From Corynebacterium alimapuense (GTDB lineage Bacteria > Actinomycetota > Actinomycetes > Mycobacteriales > Mycobacteriaceae), in contig NZ_PTJO01000004.1 of NCBI RefSeq assembly GCF_003716585.1, forward strand, positions 1 to 64,000: DNA of 64,000 bases. The letters run 5' to 3'. The translations under genes were made by a program, and so were the position numbers. Positions 44,176-54,375 of this stretch are shown piece by piece. The number at the start of each line of letters is the position of its first letter. The stretch's first letter is position 1. Below the pieces are notes generated by a model. It ran no database searches and was not told the DNA's origin. It worked only from the letters and a program-made list of their open reading frames with translations.

Positions 44176-45453
44176 ATGAACGCCAACTGGCCCGCGCCGA
44201 CTGCTCCTGGACCGATTCGATGGACCCAGCACATCCCCGGCTCTAAGTCGATTACCAATCGTGCCTATATTCTGGCAGCCCTTGCCGACTACCCCTCGGT
44301 CATTGAAGGTGCCCTCCATTCGCGCGATACTGCACTCATGGCCAATGCGCTGCGTTCCATGGGCACCCTCATTCGTGATGATGACGGGGTGGTCCATCTT
44401 GACCCGCGGCCGCTCCACGGCGGGTCGATCGATTGCGGGCTAGCCGGCACTGTCATGCGTTTCGTTCCGCCCGTCGCGGCGCTGTCCACCGGCACTGTGG
44501 TCTTCGACGGTGACCCACAGGCTAGAACTCGGCCGATGTCCACCATCCTTGAGGCACTGCGTGCCCTTGGCGTCAGCATCGAGGGAGATCTCCTCCCCTT
44601 CATGGTGGTAGGAGGCAAGACTCCGGCGGGCGGCACCGTTGAAATTGACGCCTCTGCTTCCTCCCAGTTTGTTTCCGGACTATTGCTGGCTGCCCCGAAA
44701 TTCGACAAGGGAATCACCGTTCGACATGTTGGTGGAAAACTGCCCAGCATGCCGCACATCGAAATGACCATCGCTATGCTGCGTCAAGCAGGTGTCCGCG
44801 TCGATGAATCAGAAAATCAATGGCAGGTACATCCTGGACCTATCCGCGGTCGAACCTGGCGGGTGGAACCAGATCTGTCGAATGCAACCCCGTTCCTCGC
44901 CGCCGCGGCAGTTACCGGCGGTACTGTGCGCATCCATGATTGGCCGCTCAATACCACCCAACCGGGAGATGTCATTCGGATGATTCTCGAGAAAATGGGT
45001 TGCCGGGTCGAGATTATTGCTGCCGAATCGGGCCCTGGCTACGATTTAGAGGTCACCGGCCCGGAGAATGGTCAGCTCATGGGCATGACCTTGGATATGT
45101 CCGATATCGGCGAGCTCACCCCGACAGTGGCGGCTCTCGCAGCCTTGGCTGATACTCCTTCTACGCTCACCGGCATCGCGCATCTGCGCGGCCACGAAAC
45201 TGATCGGCTGGCTGCACTGAGCGCCGAGATTAATCGCCTCGGCGGCAAGTGCCAAGAGCTTCCCGATGGGTTGGCTTTTACTCCTGCCCCGCTACATGCT
45301 GGCCTATGGCATTCCTATTCTGATCACCGAATGGCCACCGCAGGTGCGATCATCGGATTGGTCGTGCCTGGTATCGAGGTAGAAGATATCCAAACCACTG
45401 CCAAAACGCTGCCCGGATTCGAGACCATGTGGGGGGATATGGTGCATGTCTAA
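44176..45453 (+). CDS. aroA: 3-phosphoshikimate 1-carboxyvinyltransferase (EPSP synthase)
   Basis: A 425-residue enzyme that transfers enolpyruvate from PEP to shikimate 3-phosphate, sixth step of the shikimate pathway. Motifs: [17 protein letters not shown] near the N-terminus, [16 protein letters not shown] (PEP-binding loop, with Leu where GNAGT is usual), [10 protein letters not shown] and [11 protein letters not shown]. The start is set at ATG 44176 ([11 protein letters not shown]) because it matches the mycobacterial start MKTWPAPTAP and has TATTAT seven bases upstream; ATG 44167 would add three residues. The frame continuing back to 43795 is only antisense to the SRAP gene. Overlaps rsgA by eight bases. 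Confidence 0.95.
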   Translation: MNANWPAPTAPGPIRWTQHIPGSKSITNRAYILAALADYPSVIEGALHSRDTALMANALRSMGTLIRDDDGVVHLDPRPLHGGSIDCGLAGTVMRFVPPVAALSTGTVVFDGDPQARTRPMSTILEALRALGVSIEGDLLPFMVVGGKTPAGGTVEIDASASSQFVSGLLLAAPKFDKGITVRHVGGKLPSMPHIEMTIAMLRQAGVRVDESENQWQVHPGPIRGRTWRVEPDLSNATPFLAAAAVTGGTVRIHDWPLNTTQPGDVIRMILEKMGCRVEIIAAESGPGYDLEVTGPENGQLMGMTLDMSDIGELTPTVAALAALADTPSTLTGIAHLRGHETDRLAALSAEINRLGGKCQELPDGLAFTPAPLHAGLWHSYSDHRMATAGAIIGLVVPGIEVEDIQTTAKTLPGFETMWGDMVHV

Positions 45454-46444
45454 GCGTCGATGGGATGAGTCAGACGTGCGGGTGCGTCCGCCCAAGGGCA
45501 CCCGTCCCCGCACCAAGGACCGGCCGACTCACCAAGATGCGCGATACGGCATGGTGGTGACCAAAGACCGCGGGCGTTGGGGAGTGGTTCTTCCAGAACG
45601 GACCGAACCTGTGGTGGCGATGCGTGCCCGAGAATTAGGGCGCACACCCATCGAAGTCGGCGATCATGTCGGCCTTGTCGGTGATATTTCAGGCAAGAAG
45701 GACACCCTCGCCAGAATCGTCAAATTGGAGGAACGAACCTCCGTTCTGCGGCGCACTGCTGATGACACCGACCCCTATGAGCGGATTGTGGTGGCCAACG
45801 CAGATCAGTTGGTGATCGTGACCGCGGTGGCAGATCCCCCACCACGCGCCGGTTTCGTCGAACGCGCCTTGATCGCTGCGTTCGTGGGCAATCTTCATCC
45901 GATTCTGTGCCTGACCAAATCTGATTTGGCAGATCCCAGTGAGTTTGCGGCGGAGTTCGCAGACTTGGATGTCACCGTGGTCACCGCGGGAATTGATAAC
46001 CCGATCGACTCGATCAATGAGCTCATTAACGGCCACGTATCTGCCCTGATCGGCCATTCCGGAGTGGGCAAATCTACTCTCGTCAACCGGCTAGTACCTG
46101 ATGCCAACCGTGAAACTGGTGTGGTCTCTGGGGTAGGCAAAGGGCGTCACACGTCCACCCAGTCAGTAGCCCTACGGCTGCCCGAGGAAGGCTGGATTAT
46201 TGATACTCCAGGTATCCGCTCCTTCGGCCTAGCCCATGTAGACGCTGATGCGGTCGTAGGGGTTTTCGGAGACCTCGCAGAAGCCGTCGAGAGTTGCCCA
46301 CGCGGTTGCACCCATCTCGGCCCCCCGGCCGATCCGGAGTGCTGTCTGGATGACTTCGAGCTCGATAGTGCTAGCGGTCGGAGAGTTGCGGCCGTGCGCA
46401 AGCTACTTGCGGCGCTACGCACTAACGATGCGTGGGATATGTAG
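45446..46444 (+). CDS. rsgA: Ribosome small-subunit GTPase RsgA
   Basis: A 332-residue circularly permuted GTPase that helps 30S maturation. G motifs appear in permuted order: TKSDL (G4), [14 protein letters not shown] (G1) and DTPGIRSF (G3). A C-terminal zinc site is visible as [17 protein letters not shown]. An OB-fold (about 30-110) precedes the GTPase domain. It overlaps the end of aroA by eight bases, as in mycobacteria (Rv3227-Rv3228, from memory). Confidence 0.95.
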   Translation: MSKRRWDESDVRVRPPKGTRPRTKDRPTHQDARYGMVVTKDRGRWGVVLPERTEPVVAMRARELGRTPIEVGDHVGLVGDISGKKDTLARIVKLEERTSVLRRTADDTDPYERIVVANADQLVIVTAVADPPPRAGFVERALIAAFVGNLHPILCLTKSDLADPSEFAAEFADLDVTVVTAGIDNPIDSINELINGHVSALIGHSGVGKSTLVNRLVPDANRETGVVSGVGKGRHTSTQSVALRLPEEGWIIDTPGIRSFGLAHVDADAVVGVFGDLAEAVESCPRGCTHLGPPADPECCLDDFELDSASGRRVAAVRKLLAALRTNDAWDM

Positions 46445-46471
46445 AAAGCTCAAGGGGAAACCTTGAGCTTT
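46445..46471. terminator. Terminator between rsgA and the convergent desaturase gene
   Basis: AAAGCTCAAGG and CCTTGAGCTTT pair perfectly over 11 bases around GGAAA. The hairpin sits between two convergent genes and can serve both, though its T-tract is short. Confidence 0.75.
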
Positions 46472-46474
46472 CCC

Positions 46475-47785
46475 CTACTCTGCTGCAGCAGCTGCAACTT
46501 TGCGACGCCACTGCGGAGTACGCCCAGTGAAGTTAAGGATGCCTTCCTTCAGCGTGGGGCGCAGCTTCTTTAGCAGGCCTAGTCCCGTATGCAGACCTGC
46601 TCGCTGGCCTTGCTCATTGGGCCCAACCCACACCTTGCCTTCCAGCTCCGGGTACTTAGTAAATGCTGCGTTGGAACGAACCTCAGGTGCGTTATCTCGG
46701 TCCGCAGCTAAGTACTTGTTCGGCAGGGTGAGCTTGAGCAGGGTCTTTTGGACCTTCAGCAGTTGGGCAGGGAAAGAATCGGTGTTATAAGGCAGATCGA
46801 ACTCGCGGCATACTGCTTCGACCTGCGGACCGATTTTCGACAGTCGGTTGGAGGGCATATCCGGGAAGATATGGTGCTCAATCTGGTAATTGAGGTTGCC
46901 CGACATGATCGTCAGAATCTTGCCACCGCGGAAGTTTGCCGAACCGAGCATCTGTCGGAGATACCACTCATCGTGGGTCTCGTTTTTCCACTGTTCTTTG
47001 GTAAAGGTCTCGGCTTCATCTGGGAAATGGCCACAGAAGATCACTGCATAGGCCCACACAGAACGGGCAAAGTTGGCTGTGGCGTTGGCAGAGACGGTGT
47101 GAAAGAAGTTCGGTCCAGACAGCGCGGGGAACAAAACATAGTCGCGCAGCATCTGATTGCCCGCCTTGCGGGTGGTCTCCCAGAACTTCGGCGCGGTCTC
47201 CTTCCAGGTAGCTTTACCTGCGGCAACCTTGCCCAACTCCACGTCGTAGTAGCCCACTGCCCATTGGAACAGCGAGGCTAGAGCGAAGTTGATCACCGGC
47301 TGGAAACTGTGCATTGCTGCCCATTTCCGGTCTCGGGTCACACGCAGCACACCATAACCGACGTCGGTATCCATACCGAGGATGTTGGTGTATTTATGGT
47401 GCACATAATTGTGCGTATGCATCCACTGGGAAGAGGGACAGACGTTGTCCCATTCCCAAGTCGAAGAATGGATCTCTGGATCATTCATCCAGTCCCACTG
47501 GCCATGCATGACGTTGTGGCCAATCTCAAGGTTCTCGAGGATTTTCGAGACCGATAGCAGCGCAACTCCGGCTAGCCAGAAGGGACGGCGGCCGGAAAAT
47601 AGCAAGGCACTACGACCAGCAATCTCCAGATAGCGCTGAGTACGAATCAGGCCCTTAATATAGCGAACATCGTTTTCCCCAAGATCCGACTCGAACTCAT
47701 CTTTGATCGCGTCTAAGCGGCGGCCGATCTCCTTGATGTCTTCGTCGGTGAGATGTGAATATGACTTAATGTTATCGATTGCCAT
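46475..47785 (-). CDS. desA3: Membrane fatty acid desaturase (DesA3/acyl-CoA delta-9 type)
   Basis: A 436-residue di-iron desaturase that introduces a double bond in acyl chains, probably stearoyl- or palmitoyl-CoA to the delta-9 product for membrane lipids and mycolates. The three histidine boxes are GHNVMHGQ, HNYVHHKYTN and QIEHHIFPDMP. Membrane helices lie between them (WLAGVALLSVSKIL and later segments). The electron donor gene for an oxidoreductase is 15 bases upstream on the same strand. The pair corresponds to Rv3229c/Rv3230c from memory. The symbol follows the mycobacterial name. Confidence 0.9.
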   Translation of the reverse strand: MAIDNIKSYSHLTDEDIKEIGRRLDAIKDEFESDLGENDVRYIKGLIRTQRYLEIAGRSALLFSGRRPFWLAGVALLSVSKILENLEIGHNVMHGQWDWMNDPEIHSSTWEWDNVCPSSQWMHTHNYVHHKYTNILGMDTDVGYGVLRVTRDRKWAAMHSFQPVINFALASLFQWAVGYYDVELGKVAAGKATWKETAPKFWETTRKAGNQMLRDYVLFPALSGPNFFHTVSANATANFARSVWAYAVIFCGHFPDEAETFTKEQWKNETHDEWYLRQMLGSANFRGGKILTIMSGNLNYQIEHHIFPDMPSNRLSKIGPQVEAVCREFDLPYNTDSFPAQLLKVQKTLLKLTLPNKYLAADRDNAPEVRSNAAFTKYPELEGKVWVGPNEQGQRAGLHTGLGLLKKLRPTLKEGILNFTGRTPQWRRKVAAAAAE

Positions 47786-47800
47786 GAATGTGGACTCCTC

Positions 47801-48844
47801 TTAGACATCGATGGTGACGTCGCCGGCAGCAACGCACACGCACGTACGGATTCTGGTGCCGGGCTCGTGAATATCGCCGGTACGAAGATCATGAACATGG
47901 CCAGCGCTGAGGCCTCGGACGCAGGTCTGGCAGATTCCCATTCGGCAACCGAACGGCATTTGAACTCCAGCCTGTTCACCAGCCTCAAGGATGGTGGTTG
48001 CCCCATCGACGCTAGCTTGGACGCCGCGGGTACCGAAGGTAATAGTGCCGCCGGCGGCCTCAGAAACACGGTCAATGGTAAATCGCTCGACGCGGATCTC
48101 CACGTCAGATTCTTGTGCCCAGGATTCCAGCTCATCGAGCATGGTGGCGGGCCCACAGGCGTAGATGACTCGCTCCTGAAAATCAGGGACCAGTTCTTCT
48201 AGTACCTCAGGCGAGACTCGTCCGGACTCAGAAGTGACTTGAATATGCGCGCCGAAGTCCTCGAGGACTTCTCCGAAGATCACGTCTTCAGATTTCCGAA
48301 CGGAGTGGACCACCTTGATGTCGCAATCATTCTCGCGGCCCTTGAGGCTGCGCAGCATGGCGATCACTGGGGTCACGCCCGAGCCTGCACTGACAAACAG
48401 CACTTTGGCTGGCAGCGGGTCGGTCAGGTGAAAATCACCGGCTGGAGCTGCCAATCGGACATTAATGCCAGACTTGGCAGTACCGACTAGGTGGGTCGAA
48501 AGCTTGCCCTTTTCCACAGCGCGGACGGTAATAGAAAATAATCCGTCTCGAGTATCCGGAGCATTGGTCAGCGAATAGCTCCGCCAAGTAAATCGTCCGT
48601 CAACCCGCAGTCCGATGCCTATGTACTGCCCCGCTTCAAAGCTGACGGGAACCCCCCAACCGGGCCGGATGACTAAGTGGATAGTGTCATCCGGAAAGCG
48701 CTCCACGCTCTCAATCTTGCCGCGCAGCTCACGACTGGACCACAGCGGATTTACCAAGCTGGTGTAGTCGTCGGGCAGTAGCGGTGTGGTGAAACGGCGT
48801 AGGACGCCGCGAAAGCCCGCGAGTCCGTCAGGTGTCTCTGACAT
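47801..48844 (-). CDS. Flavin/2Fe-2S oxidoreductase, electron donor of the desaturase
   Basis: A 347-residue reductase of the ferredoxin-NADP reductase/phthalate dioxygenase type. Order of domains: FAD-binding barrel (FTWRSYSLTNAP), NAD(P)-binding domain (LFVSAGSGVTPVIAML and IYACGPATM) and a C-terminal plant-type 2Fe-2S domain (CRMGICQTCV with a fourth cysteine in TCVCVAAG). It passes electrons from NADPH to the desaturase encoded next. In M. tuberculosis the homologous pair (Rv3230c-DesA3) forms the stearoyl-CoA desaturase. The gene order here makes the same function very likely. Confidence 0.91.
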   Translation of the reverse strand: MSETPDGLAGFRGVLRRFTTPLLPDDYTSLVNPLWSSRELRGKIESVERFPDDTIHLVIRPGWGVPVSFEAGQYIGIGLRVDGRFTWRSYSLTNAPDTRDGLFSITVRAVEKGKLSTHLVGTAKSGINVRLAAPAGDFHLTDPLPAKVLFVSAGSGVTPVIAMLRSLKGRENDCDIKVVHSVRKSEDVIFGEVLEDFGAHIQVTSESGRVSPEVLEELVPDFQERVIYACGPATMLDELESWAQESDVEIRVERFTIDRVSEAAGGTITFGTRGVQASVDGATTILEAGEQAGVQMPFGCRMGICQTCVRGLSAGHVHDLRTGDIHEPGTRIRTCVCVAAGDVTIDV

Positions 48845-48924
48845 CGACCCCTCCTATTGGTGGCAAACATTACGTTCGCGTAGCTTACGCGAACGTAGGT
48901 TTCCTGTCTACCACCTTGCCCAAC

Positions 48925-49431
48925 TCAGAGCAGTTCAACCAAAAACGGCAGCTCAGTCGGGTCATAGAAGGCCATAAAATTATCTAGAGCATCTCCTACT
49001 GCCAGTTCTGCGTCTTCATCTCCAAGATCAGAAGCATCAATAACCTCGATTGCAGACTTGGTCGCAGCCTCAGACTCTTCGATATCAATATGGATCGCAG
49101 CCAGATCATCTACCGAGATCTGTGGCGGATTCAGCTTGACGATGCTCTCGCCCTGATCCGGTTGAACCTCTACCACCGCATCCTCAACATCGACGGAGAC
49201 AACTACCCGGCGATGCGGAAAGTCCTCTTCATCACCGATAGCCAATAGACGAAGCGAAGCCTCTGAGGCGTCAAGGAAAGCCGCGTGCGCGATCTCTTCC
49301 TCATCACCTGCAGAATAGAACTCAGTTAATGCAGGGGTGACCGCAAAACCCCAACCTGAACGAGCAGTGAGGACACCGGTCTCTTTGAGACCAGCCAGCA
49401 TCGCGAAAGTCGCAGGAAGGTAAACGCGCAC
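48925..49431 (-). CDS. Conserved hypothetical protein (DUF6912-like)
   Basis: A 168-residue acidic cytoplasmic protein starting MRVYLPATFAML and containing SGWGFAVTPALTEFY, a pattern I associate with a small actinobacterial family (DUF6912; Rv3231c region in M. tuberculosis). The middle is rich in Asp/Glu/Val. It begins directly after the HAD-like gene (stop 49432, start 49431), so the two are co-transcribed. No function known. Confidence 0.8.
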   Translation of the reverse strand: MRVYLPATFAMLAGLKETGVLTARSGWGFAVTPALTEFYSAGDEEEIAHAAFLDASEASLRLLAIGDEEDFPHRRVVVSVDVEDAVVEVQPDQGESIVKLNPPQISVDDLAAIHIDIEESEAATKSAIEVIDASDLGDEDAELAVGDALDNFMAFYDPTELPFLVELL

Positions 49432-49842
49432 CTAGAACTCACCCTCGATATCAAAAATGGAGCAAACTTCGATCGAGGCACGATCAAATATTTGGTAGAG
49501 AATCCCGACTAAGCCCGCCTCGACGGCTGCCCGAACATTAAGGATCGAATCATCGACTAAGACGCAGTCGTTCATAGATAGATCGATGGCCTCAGCTGCG
49601 TGAGCAAAGGCCTCCACTGCTGGCTTTTCCGTACCGATCTCGCCGGAGAGCAACACGGCATCAACGATGCCATTGTATTCCCACTCTCGGATAGGCTCCG
49701 CACCTTCTCCACCTGCATCGTTCGACAGGATGGCGGTGGCTACACCATTAGCTTTGGCGGCGGCGAACAGTTCTTTCCATCGACGCTGATCTTCATCCGT
49801 GCCGTCAAGCACACCTACATAATCGACAATCAATCCACGCAC
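49432..49842 (-). CDS. HAD-superfamily hydrolase-like protein
   Basis: A 136-residue protein counted from GTG 49842, which has AAAGGGAG six bases upstream; the longer frame to 49953 covers the divergent promoter and is rejected. HAD motifs: LIVDYVGVLDG (motif I, the second catalytic Asp position is Val, similar to the DYGGVL variant), ILSND (motif II), GTEKP (Lys of motif III) and VLVDDS (motif IV). It lacks a cap domain and is short. Substrate unknown; a phosphatase or phosphotransfer role is likely. Confidence 0.8.
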   Translation of the reverse strand: MRGLIVDYVGVLDGTDEDQRRWKELFAAAKANGVATAILSNDAGGEGAEPIREWEYNGIVDAVLLSGEIGTEKPAVEAFAHAAEAIDLSMNDCVLVDDSILNVRAAVEAGLVGILYQIFDRASIEVCSIFDIEGEF

Positions 49843-49943
49843 TCGTTGCTCCCTTTTCGTATCCCAGTCTGGGCCCTGATGTGTCACAATAGTACCCAGC
49901 TCGCACCGCGTCTGCCCTGAGTGTCCATCCCCAGGAGCCAACC

Positions 49944-50336
49944 ATGCTGACACCTGTCCCCGGACTTACCCATCTGAAGGTATTAACTGTCCCTCCACCA
50001 CTCCCTCCAAAGCAACCAGACACGTTCTCACCTGCAGATACTCCGCGATCATCAGTCGCTGAGCACTTGGTACGCACCGCACTCGAGGTCGCTTTTGGAA
50101 TGAGACCTATCACGCAAATTTCACCAAGAAAGTTCGACCGACCAGTGCGACTGCACCTATCTGCTCGACTGCGCGCGGCACGGGGACAAAGCACAGCTTC
50201 CGGCCCGGTGCGCATGGATACCTTGCATCTACGAGCAGACGGTGAGGTATTCGGTACCGCGGTATCTGGAGGGCGAGCCCACGCATTCACAGCGCGGGTC
50301 GCCGATAACCGGATGACTAGCTTCCGAGTGCTCTAA
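49944..50336 (+). CDS. Rv3235-family protein
   Basis: A 130-residue protein with a proline-rich N-terminus and a C-terminal domain ([21 protein letters not shown], then [24 protein letters not shown]). It resembles the actinobacterial Rv3235 family located just before secA1; function unknown. It is convergent with secA and their stop codons overlap by four bases. It diverges from the HAD-like gene. Confidence 0.8.
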   Translation: MLTPVPGLTHLKVLTVPPPLPPKQPDTFSPADTPRSSVAEHLVRTALEVAFGMRPITQISPRKFDRPVRLHLSARLRAARGQSTASGPVRMDTLHLRADGEVFGTAVSGGRAHAFTARVADNRMTSFRVL

Positions 50337-52876
50337 ACCTCAGCAGTCTCGGGAGCTTCCTTGGGGGCGAACTGCTTGCGCAGCAGGAATAGCTGACGAA
50401 CAGTCTCCTCCTGGATACCCTCCTTCATACCGCGGAACATATCCCCGCCTTCTTTCTGGTATTCCACCAGCGGGTCACGCTGTGCCATGGCACGCAGGCC
50501 GATGCCCTCTTTGAGGTAATCCATTTCATAGAGGTGCTCACGCCACTTGGTATCAATCACCGGCAAGATCACCATGCGTTCGATATTACGGATCTGTGCT
50601 TCACCACCAATGGCGGAGACATTCTTTTCTAGCTCATCATACTGAGCTTGAGCATCGGCGACCACAGCCTTACGCAGTTCTTCCGCGGAGATTTCACCTG
50701 CAGCACCATATTCGGTGCCTTCGAGGAGATCTTTCCAAGAGATGGTCGGCTCGTACAAGGACTCGAGTGCGTTCCACAGCTCCTCCAGGTCCCAGTCCTC
50801 CACATATCCGGTGGCTGTGGCCCCGTCAACATAGGCGCCGACGGTCTCCTCAATCATGCGTCGAATATTGTCAGCGATATCCTTGGACTCAAGAATTTCA
50901 CGGCGCTCAGCATAGATAACCTTGCGCTGTTCGTTGAGCACCTCATCATATTTGAGCACGTTTTTACGCATCTCAAAGTTCTGGTTCTCAACCTGCGCCT
51001 GGGCGCCCTTAATAGAGTTAGTGACCATCTTCGCCTCGATCGGAACATCATCGGGAACGTTGAGGCGGTTCATCATGTTTTCCATGGACTGGCCAACGAA
51101 GCGAACCATCAGGTCATCGCGCATAGACAGGTAGAAGTGAGTCGCCCCGGGGTCTCCCTGGCGTCCAGAACGACCACGGAGCTGGTTGTCAATGCGTCGC
51201 GATTCATGGCGCTCAGTGCCCAATACATAGAGTCCACCGGCCTCGCGAACCTCATCGCCAAGGCGAGCAGAACGCTCCTTGACCTTGGGAAGCTCTTCAT
51301 TCCACGCTTCCTGATAGGCCTCTTCGTCCTCGAAGGGATCAAGGCCACGCTCACGAAGCTTGATATCGCAGAGCACGTCAGGGTTGCCGCCGAGCACGAT
51401 ATCGGTGCCTCGTCCAGCCATGTTGGTAGACACGGTCACAGCAGAGGGCATACCCGCCTTGGCGATGATCTCGCCTTCTTCCTCATGGTGCTTAGCATTG
51501 AGGACCTTATGCGCGATGCCGCGATTTTGCAGCAACTGGGAAAGGTACTCGGAGCGCTCCACCGAGGTAGTACCGACCAAGACAGGCTGTCCCTTGGCCA
51601 CACGCTCGGCGATGTCATCGGCCACTGCGGCAAATTTAGCCTCTTGAGTCTTATAAACCCGATCGACGAGATCCTGACGCTGATTGGCGCGGTTGGTCGG
51701 AATGATGACCACATCGAGCTTGTAGATCTGGTGTAGCTCAGCAGCCTCAGTATCGGCAGTACCAGTCATACCTGCGAGCTTGGAGTAAAGACGGAAGTAG
51801 TTCTGGAGGGTAACGGTAGCCAGAGTCTGGTTCTCGTTTTTAATCTCCACTCCCTCTTTGGCCTCAATTGCTTGGTGCATGCCTTCGTTATAACGGCGCC
51901 CACCAAGAACTCGACCGGTGAAGGAATCAACGATCATCACTTCACCATTGCGGACGATGTAGTCCTTGTCCCGGGTAAACAGCTCCTGGGCTTTCAGCGA
52001 GTTGTTGAGGTAGCTAACCAACTGCGAATGCTCCGGAGCATAAAGGTTATCGATGCCAAGCTGGTCCTCGACGTATTCCACGCCAGCCTCAAGCACACCA
52101 ACGGTGCGCTTGCGGTGATCGACCTCGTAGTGAATACCCTCATTCATTCGCGGAGCTAGCTGAGCGAATACGTTGTAGAACTGCGAGGAACCTTCAACGG
52201 GTCCAGAGATGATCAACGGAGTACGTGCCTCATCGATGAGAATGGAGTCAACCTCATCAACGATGGCGAAGTTATGACCACGCTGGACTAAATCTCCCAG
52301 ACTACGAGCCATGTTGTCGCGCAAATAATCGAAGCCGAGCTCGTTGTTCGTGCCATAAGTAATGTCGGCTTCATAAGAAACTCGACGCTGCTCCGGCTTC
52401 ATTTCAGAAAGAATGACGCCGACCTCGAGTCCGAGGAAACGGTGAACACGTCCCATCATCTCAGCGTCACGGCGTGCCAAGTAGTCGTTCACGGTAACGA
52501 TGTGAACGCCTTTGCCTTCAAGCGCATTAAGGTAGGCCGCTAATACCGATGTCAGGGTCTTACCTTCACCCGTTTTCATTTCAGCGACATTGCCAAAATG
52601 CAGCGCGGCTCCGCCCATGATCTGGACGTGATAATGCTTCTGGCCAAGAACACGCCAGGATGCCTCTCTCGCGGTGGCAAAAGCCTCCAGCAATATCGAG
52701 TTGAGGTCTTCGCCATTAGCCAGCCGAGTTCGGAACTCATCGGTCTTGGCTTTAATCTCGGCATCAGTGAGCACGGAATAGTCATCTTCGAGCGCGATGA
52801 CATCATCGGCGATTTTGCTCAGTCTTTTAACGGTGCGACCTTCGCCGGCCCGGAGCAGCTTGGACAGTCCAAACAC
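50333..52876 (-). CDS. secA: Preprotein translocase ATPase SecA (SecA1)
   Basis: An 847-residue motor that drives preproteins through SecYEG. The start is set at GTG 52876 ([14 protein letters not shown]) because it matches the mycobacterial SecA1 start and has AAGGA upstream; the frame from 52990 adds 38 residues that are unlike the family. Landmarks: [16 protein letters not shown] (Walker A), [23 protein letters not shown] segment, [31 protein letters not shown] and the C-terminal EMDYLKEGI region. The zinc-binding C-tail of E. coli SecA is absent. It follows hpf on the same strand after about 130 bases. Confidence 0.96.
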   Translation of the reverse strand: MFGLSKLLRAGEGRTVKRLSKIADDVIALEDDYSVLTDAEIKAKTDEFRTRLANGEDLNSILLEAFATAREASWRVLGQKHYHVQIMGGAALHFGNVAEMKTGEGKTLTSVLAAYLNALEGKGVHIVTVNDYLARRDAEMMGRVHRFLGLEVGVILSEMKPEQRRVSYEADITYGTNNELGFDYLRDNMARSLGDLVQRGHNFAIVDEVDSILIDEARTPLIISGPVEGSSQFYNVFAQLAPRMNEGIHYEVDHRKRTVGVLEAGVEYVEDQLGIDNLYAPEHSQLVSYLNNSLKAQELFTRDKDYIVRNGEVMIVDSFTGRVLGGRRYNEGMHQAIEAKEGVEIKNENQTLATVTLQNYFRLYSKLAGMTGTADTEAAELHQIYKLDVVIIPTNRANQRQDLVDRVYKTQEAKFAAVADDIAERVAKGQPVLVGTTSVERSEYLSQLLQNRGIAHKVLNAKHHEEEGEIIAKAGMPSAVTVSTNMAGRGTDIVLGGNPDVLCDIKLRERGLDPFEDEEAYQEAWNEELPKVKERSARLGDEVREAGGLYVLGTERHESRRIDNQLRGRSGRQGDPGATHFYLSMRDDLMVRFVGQSMENMMNRLNVPDDVPIEAKMVTNSIKGAQAQVENQNFEMRKNVLKYDEVLNEQRKVIYAERREILESKDIADNIRRMIEETVGAYVDGATATGYVEDWDLEELWNALESLYEPTISWKDLLEGTEYGAAGEISAEELRKAVVADAQAQYDELEKNVSAIGGEAQIRNIERMVILPVIDTKWREHLYEMDYLKEGIGLRAMAQRDPLVEYQKEGGDMFRGMKEGIQEETVRQLFLLRKQFAPKEAPETAEV

Positions 52877-53007
52877 GTGCAGTCGTCCTTCATCTGTTGT
52901 GGAACTGGAATCTTCAGCGTCATTGTACGCAATAGCAGAAACCGCCGCTCCCGTTGGCTTAAGCCTTAAGGGAACGGCGGTCACGGGCATCTGACCCGAA
53001 CGGAGAT

Positions 53008-53679
53008 TTAGCTAATTGCTTCGTCTACGAGCGCAATCAAACCATAGTCAAAAGCATGACGACGGTAGACCACAGATGGCTGCTGGGTATCTTCGTTGAT
53101 GAAGAGGTAGAAGTCATGACCAACCAGCTCCATCTCAGAGAGAGCATCATCCACAGTCATCGGAATGGCAGCATGCTCCTTGGTACGTACGACCTGGCCG
53201 GGCTTGATCTCCTCGACCGAATCCGCGTAAGGATCAACGTCATACTTCCCCTGAGCCTCACGTGCCTGCTCGGCTTCCGCTGCCAAACCTGCAGCAACCT
53301 CACCGATGGACTGCGGGGTGCGGTGACCGGAACGCGAGATGGATCGGCGTGCCTTTACCTTGCGCAGCGAACGCTCCATCTTCGACAGCGCGGTCTCAAG
53401 TGCTGCGTAGAAGCTGTCTTCTTTAGCTTCTGCTCGAGCGATATGGCCCTTACCTGTCGCAGTGATCTGAATTCGATCAGATTCTGATTCCCGGCGAGGA
53501 TTCGGCTCGTGTTGAAGCTCCACATGGAAGAAGGTCAGGGTCGAATCGAGGCGCTCAATCTTTGCCAACTTAGAGTTGACTCGCTCGGCGAAGTGCTCCG
53601 GCACCTCAACATTTCGGCCCGTGATGGTGACCTGGGCTTCGGGGTTCAGGACCTCGGTGTTCTCAGCAGGTGAAGTCAT
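53008..53679 (-). CDS. hpf: Ribosome hibernation promoting factor, long form
   Basis: A 223-residue long HPF that joins two ribosomes as a 100S dimer in stationary phase. The N-terminal domain reads [22 protein letters not shown] and carries the basic face; the C-terminal dimerisation domain shows [34 protein letters not shown] and [11 protein letters not shown]. The start at 53679 is chosen because GGAGGAAG lies just upstream; the frame from 53802 overlaps the comF-proximal region and does not fit. It lies between comF and secA, as Rv3241c in M. tuberculosis from memory. Confidence 0.94.
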   Translation of the reverse strand: MTSPAENTEVLNPEAQVTITGRNVEVPEHFAERVNSKLAKIERLDSTLTFFHVELQHEPNPRRESESDRIQITATGKGHIARAEAKEDSFYAALETALSKMERSLRKVKARRSISRSGHRTPQSIGEVAAGLAAEAEQAREAQGKYDVDPYADSVEEIKPGQVVRTKEHAAIPMTVDDALSEMELVGHDFYLFINEDTQQPSVVYRRHAFDYGLIALVDEAIS

Positions 53680-53762
53680 CTGCTTCCTCCCTATAGTAGA
53701 TGGGACAACTCGTATCTTCAGTCTACATCTGGTCATAACCAATTGGCCATGAACGCAGAATT

Positions 53763-54374
53763 TTATGCGTGCGCAAGCACTACTGCCCCGACAACTCGAC
53801 ACCCCGCCGCGATGAGCACCTCGGCGCTCGCAGCGAGGGTAGAACCCGTGGTCACGACGTCATCGACCAACAGCACTGGCTCCCTTGGCACCGCAAGCAG
53901 CTCCACCTTTCCTGCGAGATTTCGCCGCCGCTGAGTAGGATCCAACCCGACCTGGTCTCGTACCCCGCGACGGTGTCTAAGGGCGGATACGACTGGTAGA
54001 CCAGATGCCACGCAAAGGTCAGTGACAGGGTCGCCACCTCTGAGCCGAGCGGATACCGCGAGGGTAGGGGCAGGGACGAGAACGGGGGCGTCGATACGCT
54101 CCCCTAACTCTCCGCGCACTTGCAAAAACTCGACGGCCGCGGAAACAACTGGGCCGAGCAACCGACGAATCGGAAAGTGATTGCGTTCCTTCATCGATAA
54201 AACCACCTGGCGGTGCACCCCGGAGTAGGGCCCCAACGACCAGAGGGGGACGTGAGTATCTACTTGGGTAAACACCCGTTGAGGTGGGCTACGTAGGTGG
54301 TACCTGCAAGAAGAACACAAAATCTGCCCATAGTCTCCGCAGCCGGCGCAGCGGCGAGGAATGAGCAGATCCAT
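53763..54374 (-). CDS. ComF-family phosphoribosyltransferase-like protein
   Basis: A 203-residue protein with an N-terminal zinc-type segment (CAGCGDYGQILCSSC) and a C-terminal type I phosphoribosyltransferase motif VLLVDDVVTTGSTL that binds PRPP. ComF proteins are linked to DNA uptake in naturally competent bacteria, but in actinobacteria the role is unknown. It is separated from lpqB by one base and is probably the last gene of the tmk-mtrA-mtrB-lpqB-comF transcript. Confidence 0.88.
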   Translation of the reverse strand: MDLLIPRRCAGCGDYGQILCSSCRYHLRSPPQRVFTQVDTHVPLWSLGPYSGVHRQVVLSMKERNHFPIRRLLGPVVSAAVEFLQVRGELGERIDAPVLVPAPTLAVSARLRGGDPVTDLCVASGLPVVSALRHRRGVRDQVGLDPTQRRRNLAGKVELLAVPREPVLLVDDVVTTGSTLAASAEVLIAAGCRVVGAVVLAHA

Positions 54375-54375
54375 G

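Noticed and set aside
50648..51736. A 362-codon frame antisense to secA
   Set aside because: Codon-bias shadow of the highly conserved secA gene.
52877..52990. Upstream extension of secA
   Set aside because: The extra 38 residues are absent from other SecA proteins and the GTG at 52876 has a ribosome site.
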